NCBI GenBank assembly: GCA_022818135.1
Contig: JAFMSR010000002.1
Span: forward strand, 29,464,149-29,528,148
DNA: 64,000 nt
Reading direction: 5' to 3'
From: Saxidomus purpurata
Lineage: Eukaryota; Mollusca; Bivalvia; Venerida; Veneridae
The notes beneath the pieces are model-generated. The model had not been told where the DNA came from and searched no databases. It worked only from the letters and a program-made list of their open reading frames with translations. The position numbers were made by a program, and so were the translations under genes. Shown piece by piece: positions 58,058 to 64,000 of the stretch (positions are counted from its first letter, which is position 1; the number at the start of each line of letters is the position of its first letter).

Positions 58058-59490
58058 AAGGGTCGGTAGGTAGGGATTTTTTTTTGTGGGTATGTATTGT
58101 TAGTTCTGCAAGTGGTGTTTGCTGCATATAATTGTTAACACCCCCCCGTTTACTTTTCATTTGTACATCTAAACTTGTTACTCATTTGACTATGTTATAA
58201 TAAAATAAATAATACATGCAGTATATAAGATTTATTTGTGTTTTAAATTTATCTTCTTTTATATATAGATTATGAATTTACTGAAATAATCTCAATTGAA
58301 GACTGACAAAGACAATCATGACAGCAAACTTGTGTTCGAGATTGCATATCATTTTTCAATTTGCATCCTGCAGCTTTTTACTACTAATCTGTGTTACAAA
58401 CACTTTTACAAAAATTCGCCGAGGTCTGTTCTTTTCAGTTTCATGATTGTTAATCAATTATCACATTTGATAACAACCTAAATAGTTCAGGCTTCCGTAC
58501 CTAAAACTAAATTGGTCTTTTTATTGTGTCAGTTGACCATATTTATATAATGAGAAATAGGAATACTAGCGTCAAAGACATTGGGCTACGACCTAAACAG
58601 TGTCATGTAGTTTACAGGTAGTGTCTTTCTTTTTGCGTATGAATGATTGATTTTTTACCGACGGTGAAATCGCCTAGACTTGTAATGATGCCGCTCCACC
58701 TACTTTGGTATGTTTACCAACTGTAGACCATCAGTTTTTTATCAACACGGCAAAATTGCCGAGTCTCGTGACGCATCTATATTCCAGTGTGTCAGATTGA
58801 CAGACAGGACATTTTTTTAGAGTCAAATAATGGTATTATACAATTTTCAGGCCCTAAAAAAGTTTTAAAAACCATTACGGTCGGTTGGGCCACCGGACAC
58901 ACAATTATTGTTTTTAGGCCTTAATATCAGAGCGCTTATGATTTTGCAATACTATGAAAACCATGAAATTGCATCATTATTTCCAGTATGAAAATTTATA
59001 CTTTTGCTCTACAGGACACACCTTCCTGACTCACACATCGTATACCCCACTTTTTATAAAAGCTTGTCTACATGCCCTTCACTAAACCAGAACTTCAAAT
59101 CTTTGTTTGAAGTACAGTGAAATAATTCAAATATCAAAATTGTGAGAATAAGGTGTAACAATGGTAAAACTTTAAGAAAATTATCAATATTACAAAGGGT
59201 GCGTCGCGAAAATACCATACTTTTTCAATTTACAGAGAATGAGTATCGTATAGTCTCAGCTTCTTACACTTATCAGTAGGAATTTAATATATACTACCCA
59301 CTCCTTTTAAAGGATATGGAAATGCAATATACAGGAAATCATTTATACAGATTTACTGTTTTTATTTTTACCCAAAAAATTCCGAGTTTCAGCGGTTGTC
59401 ACGTGACTGGTGGTACAATTTGAGCCAAAGAAAAGAAAGATACAAAAAGATACAAAAGCGTACCGTAAACATTAAACCTTCCCTAAAACG
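58058..59490. other. Intergenic or UBE2I 5' intron, nothing recognised
   Basis: AT-rich; short open frames only. CTGATATT and similar fragments do not form a clear repeat. Confidence 0.4.
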
Positions 59491-59527
59491 ATTTAAATAC
59501 ATGATATACGAGAATACTTGCCAATAC

Positions 59528-59642
59528 CTTGGTACTTTGTGGCCGAGTTCACCTTGGTAGATGCAGGGGGTGAGATCGGTACAATTCTACAGGCAGCGTC
59601 AGTCTGGGTATGGTTGTTGAGGTGAAGGATGCGTGGACACTT
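59528..59642 (-). other. Possible unassigned exon
   Basis: Minus strand, ending at a plausible donor ACCAAG|GTATTG. One frame reads CPRILHLNNHTQTDAACRIV then PISPPASTKVNSATKYQ without stops, in sequence richer in GC than its surroundings. I do not recognise the peptide. It could instead be a 5' UTR exon of UBE2I, which lies downstream on the same strand. Confidence 0.25.
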
Positions 59643-59679
59643 TTGAATAAGAGAATGCATACAGGCAGTTAGAACATGT

Positions 59680-61050
59680 GAACATATCGTTTTACATACG
59701 CACACACATACAGTATGCTTATGATGTAATAAATCTGATTTTTTTTCACAGTATTATTAACTATTTATACATAGGTATACTTTCTTCTAAGTCTCACTTT
59801 ATCCTGACAAAACTCACTGCCAGGATTTTTACTATTTCACTATATACTAACATTTCCGACGTGCACTTTAGTCCTGCCAATAACACTCGCGAGATTCTCG
59901 GCTTCGCACATCCGGGTACTGAGAAAATATTTACATTCGGGAAAGGTGATTTCTCGACTGTCATCGCTGGTCTCTATGCATCTTTAACTTTGAATAATAT
60001 AATAACCAAGATTAGAAATGAAAGAAGACGACCATCTTCCATTACCTTGGAACTATCAGATTGTTTTTATAATAATTCTATGTTGTCAAAAGCATTTTGT
60101 TTCGTTTAAAATAAATTTAAACTTGCATACGCGTCAACGGTAAAGAACGAGTTTTCACCTTTTACCGAATGAAGAAACGAACGCGACCTAATTATCCTAT
60201 TGGTTTACTGGTCAGTATGACGTCACGGCGAAGCCGAGAATGGGTTGGCAGTATTCAGAGATAGATAGATCTAATATTGTACAAATACATATTTAATTGA
60301 AAAAACTTATGAACACTACTAATAATGCTGAGTACTTAAATCTGTACAAGTTCATTAAATCAAAATTATTGAGGATATTTTAATTCCATCAACAATTTTA
60401 AATTGATGCAGTTAGATAGTAGTGCTTCTGTCAAAACCTTATTGCGGACCGCAGAAGCTGCCCGCTATATTTGTTACGTTGTGAGTAAAAGATGCATGGA
60501 GAATTAAAGAACTAGATCCAATATATGCGTCTCTTCATTGAAAAATTTAGGCTGTAAACACAGTCTATTTTTCTAGAAATGCAAGAGTAGTCGTTTTTAT
60601 ATGGATTTATATAAGGTTTCCAGAAATGCAAGAGTTGCCATTCTTTATATAAATTTATATAACGTTATCTTTCCAGCTTGTCGTAGTGTTCAGCCCTAGA
60701 CGGGGATAATACATGATGTATTAAAAAAATAGATGTAGATGTGCCCGTCGTTAACATTTTTCATTGATCATTCTAAATATCAACTTTAAGTATATTTGAA
60801 TGATTAAAAGAATAAAATGTGATTAAACATCAGTAAATGGCTTTTAACAATCTCGATAAAGTGTTTTATAAAACAAATATAAATATATATCTTTATTTCC
60901 TCCAACTTTGAAAAGTGGTACATTTACATAATTACAAATGACCAAAATAAAGGCATGATATTATACAAAATTCGAGAGTTTAACAAATTCAATGCATAAA
61001 TGTTTATGTGAGAAAAATATTTACAAAATCTGATGAATACAGACATCATT
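59680..61050. other. Intergenic, minor repeats
   Basis: A 143-codon frame at 59678-60109 (+) has no family resemblance. A diverged direct repeat (CCAGAAATGCAAGAGT... and TTTATATAA) occurs at about 60570-60665. Otherwise AT-rich. Confidence 0.4.
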
Positions 61051-61110
61051 AAAAAGGAGATGAATGTTACTGCCCCCTCAGTTGCTAATACAGTCGATAT
61101 TCACAAATCT

Positions 61111-61122
61111 CGCGCATGCGCA
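61111..61122. promoter_or_regulatory. NRF1-like palindrome CGCGCATGCGCA
   Basis: Exact match to the consensus YGCGCAYGCGCR in a locally GC-richer stretch (61080-61560) unlike its surroundings. It could mark a promoter, perhaps of a minus-strand transcript. No start site is demonstrable. Confidence 0.35.
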
Positions 61123-62067
61123 GAAGTCTGTGAAAAACCCGTATTCCCAGCTTTCCTAGTGTGATTCTCAACGTGTTATCAGTATTGTGCGCCCCAGACG
61201 TAGTAAGCGACTCGTGACTTAGTCACGGCCACATCAAGCAGAAGGCTCTCTGCATCTCTCACGACAGAAGACGGCTGTCTAACAGTGTATGTCAAGTGCT
61301 CCAAGAGACTCATGCATACGTCTCCCGCATGCTAGAGCACTCCATACTCACTGTCGAGAGATAGAGAAGGGGGTGCCAAAAAACACAACTAAGCGTAATT
61401 TAGCACATCACCCCGGTGGATCAACAAACCCAACTGGGCGTAAGTTTATGCACCTATGTGGAAGGGCCAACACGGAACTGGTATACCGTGCTAGCTCGCC
61501 TCCCACTATAAACCACGGGCCTAAATACACATGTATATATATGTATATCGAGTCCGTGCGTGACTGCTCTAATGATGATGACAAATTTAAAGTATTAACT
61601 ATGTGGGAATGCAACATCGAGGAAATTGTGTTTCTTATCGTATATGATACTATAAATATTGACCGTTATTCACTGTCCGAGGAAGTATAATTACTCTACA
61701 CTCATTATTAACATAAGTTTAGGTAACAACAAATATGAGCTATTTACGTACTAAAATTATAAAACCTTTCATGAAAGACATAAAACGCGAGATTTTTTGT
61801 TGTTGTTGACCTTTTACATTCGGTATTTTCCGATTAAGACGTGCTTTACATGGTAATTTTTTCAATCCAAAAATATGTTACTATATTCTACTTGTCATTT
61901 CATTGGAGGTTGAAAGCTCATCAACTACCGGGAAAAACAAGCTTTTAACGGCTTCGCCGAAAAAAAAATTAAATAGCTTCTTCTAATGAATCAGTGGATG
62001 AAGGAAATGTATCATCAACTATAGTGACGGGCCTTAAAACCGTAACACAAAATAACCATTTCGTTTT
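61123..62067. other. GC-richer stretch then AT-rich DNA, no gene recognised
   Basis: The open frame 61289-61690 (+) covers the GC-richer part but shows no known domain. Codon use does not favour either strand. Confidence 0.35.
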
Positions 62068-62220
62068 GCTATATATATACTTGCATTTGTACACAATTTG
62101 GCTAAATAATCATAACTGACTGGGTATTGCAGTCAGGTAAAACAAAACGCCCTAGATTTTCAAATTTGTTATGTACCATATGCATGGGAGTCGTACTGGT
62201 GTCTTGGCAAGTTCACCAGG
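62068..62220 (+). repeat. Dispersed repeat, copy 2
   Basis: Diverged second copy of the 6966-7110 sequence in the same orientation, with GGCTAAATAATCATAA, ATTTTCAAATTTGTTATGTA and CTTGGCAAGTTCACC. A poly-C tract (about 62310-62330) lies downstream. Confidence 0.6.
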
Positions 62221-63360
62221 GGAGACATCCCAGGGGCGGCCGGTACTATAATCATTCAACAAAAGATAACCAGTGGATGAAATGTAGCCAAACTTGCTCT
62301 TAAATACTCTTGCATTGCCCCCCCCCCCCCCTCCCCCTAAAAACAAAACCGTTTCGAAACTCCCAAAATGTTTGACCGGCCGATGGAGACTTTTCCAAAA
62401 TCATTCTTGTGAACCAAAAAACAAAATATCAAGGCAATAAAAATATCGAAAAGAGTACTCTTTTCTCATGTTCTCTATTGCAGATAGATCATAGTCTAAG
62501 CTCCGCCTCCATACACAGTTCAAATTATCAGAAATAAAATACAGTGTTTTCCTATAGATATATGCAGTAGCCATGATAAAAAGATTGCGTTTGAAGCGAA
62601 AATTCCACAAAGGTGTGGTTGTTCGCCCGTCTCTCGACGTTCAATACTCCTGAAAGAAAAAAAACTATGCGGATTAGCATTAAATGTTTTACGTTTGAGG
62701 ATAAGCATTGTTACAAACTGAATGTTTTATCGTTTTCTGAGGCACTGAGTTTACCTGAAATGTGTTTATTTGCAGTGAAATGACAACGGAATAAGTTTCG
62801 TCGTGAATACATGGCACTAAAAGTGGATTACTCTAAAGACACTGTCGAAATTGAAATATTCTTTGCTTACAAACCGTTGAATTCAGGCGTTGTTGCAAAG
62901 GTTTTCCAGAATGTTTACAAAAGAGCGACTTATTTCAAGAAAAAACTGTTATCAACCGGGGACAGAGTACTGTTTTCCCCTTTGCCTGCAACAAATTTGA
63001 CAGAAATCGGTTAAGAAATGAAAAACTTACGCTCACTTTTCAGATTTCAGTCGAAGACTTTTGTTTATCAAATATTCTTTGCGGACGAACAAAATGACGT
63101 ATTACGATCACGTGATTGTTCACCGTGTACATAGTATGGAGTAATACAGTACTAATCAGAAGTAAAGAGTACAGGTACTCCAGTACTTAACGTGTACAGT
63201 ACTTTATTATTTTTTATTATATATCTATAAATATCCTGTCATAAAAACAGCCTTTATTCAACCATCAAATACGGCCTGACAGAAACAAAATCCCGTATTG
63301 TATGTATGTGCAATACACACCGTGCCATTATTTGTAAGAGTGCATTCAATTGGCCCTAAA
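62221..63360. other. Intergenic, nothing firm
   Basis: A 67-codon frame at 62811-63014 (+; MALKVDYSKDTVEIEIFFAY...) is unrecognised and has no donor evidence. A poly-C tract lies near 62310. Confidence 0.35.
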
Positions 63361-63366
63361 ATACAC

Positions 63367-63930
63367 ATGACGTTAATAACGTCGCTTTTGACTGGGTCGT
63401 TACTACTTGTTTATACGATGACGTCAATAAAATGACGTCGAACACAACGTATATTTCGCACTAAAAAGAGTTTTTCTTCAATTGTTTGCTTAAAATGTCA
63501 TTTTAATCAGTTTATTCGCACAACTAAGTGTCAAAAGGTATATAATAAAAGGGTTATTAGTATAGTAATGTGATCCATAAAAACAAAAATAATATCAAAC
63601 AGGGAATGCCACGTACCAAAAACGCAGCCTCCCCAAAACGAGCCCCACAGCACCCAGAAGTGCACACCACCAACATAAGCCGGCTCGAGCAAATCCGGCA
63701 TGCTGGATCACGTTACTATACTAATAACCCTATGAGTTTTCTCAGTGAAATAAAAGTAATAATCCACAGTTTTGAAACAGTGGATTACTATTTTTATTTT
63801 TCACTGTTTTTGCAATCTTTAACCCGGATTTACGTCAAAAAGTATACCGAGCGTAATTAATGCTGGAAACCATGCGACGATGACGTCGTTTAAATGACGT
63901 CATTTGCGCTCTATTTTCTGATGACGTTTC
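63367..63930. promoter_or_regulatory. Cluster of CRE-like TGACGT motifs
   Basis: TGACGT occurs near 63368, 63419 (full TGACGTCA), 63436, 63880, 63893 (full TGACGTCA) and 63923, with another at 63093. This is unusual density for AT-rich DNA and could be a CREB/ATF-bound regulatory region or part of a repeat. Confidence 0.35.
63743..63806. repeat. Palindromic hairpin element
   Basis: CAGTGAAATAAAAGTAATAA continuing into TCCAC pairs with GTGGATTACTATTTTTATTT continuing into TTCACTG with few mismatches, separated by a short centre. CAGTG ends suggest a miniature fold-back transposon. Confidence 0.6.
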
Positions 63931-64000
63931 CCGCGTTTTCGATATTTTATAGAAACAAACTCAATATAAGTAGAGTTTTAACCATAGAATAAACAGAAAA

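Noticed and set aside
61289..61690. 133-codon open frame on the + strand
   Set aside because: No recognisable domain, composition typical of chance in a GC-richer island, and no splice or conservation evidence.

Overview
The window is 64 kb of AT-rich, intron-dense animal nuclear DNA. I read it as a marine bivalve, probably a heterodont clam. The basis is the mix of repeats typical of bivalves (tRNA-derived SINEs, short DNA transposons and elements with tandem cores beginning AACAAGAG) around conserved animal genes. The species is inferred, not proven.

Three protein-coding genes are recognisable, each on its own contig. MAD2L1 (+ strand, 7315-13924, five coding exons, 202 aa) encodes the spindle-checkpoint HORMA protein and is complete. 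A 500-N gap follows (14003-14502). The middle contig (14503-47559) carries, on the minus strand, the central part of a long MRP1-type ABCC transporter. It runs from NBD1 downstream of Walker A, through the linker, to the end of the second transmembrane domain. A second 500-N gap (47560-48059) follows. The last contig holds a complete minus-strand UBE2I/UBC9 gene (49711-52968, six coding exons, 160 aa, catalytic Cys93).

The main result lies inside the ABCC gene. A single 104-codon stretch (TM13, a cytoplasmic coupling loop, TM14 and TM15) is encoded by six alternative exons in tandem, at 38665-38975, 36731-37041, 33618-33928, 25380-25690, 22892-23202 and 20158-20468. All six are exactly 311 nt, start in phase 1, end in phase 0 and have intact splice sites. 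Because 311 is not a multiple of 3, including two copies would break the frame. This is the architecture of mutually exclusive splicing: one transporter scaffold with six interchangeable membrane modules. The copies agree in the coupling loop and differ in the helices, including the position matching human MRP1 Glu1089, a known drug-specificity residue.

NBD1 Walker A, TMD1/TMD0 and all of NBD2 are absent. They must lie in the placeholder gaps, or the middle contig is misplaced. One linker exon carries a 1-nt frame disruption at a C6 run.

The rest is repeat-rich intergenic and intronic DNA: an inverted repeat enclosing MAD2L1 exon 1, hAT-like elements with target-site duplications, a TTAA-flanked element, tandem-core elements (one nested inside a TA-flanked element that is itself inside a minisatellite), tRNA-SINEs and a decayed LINE reverse-transcriptase fragment.
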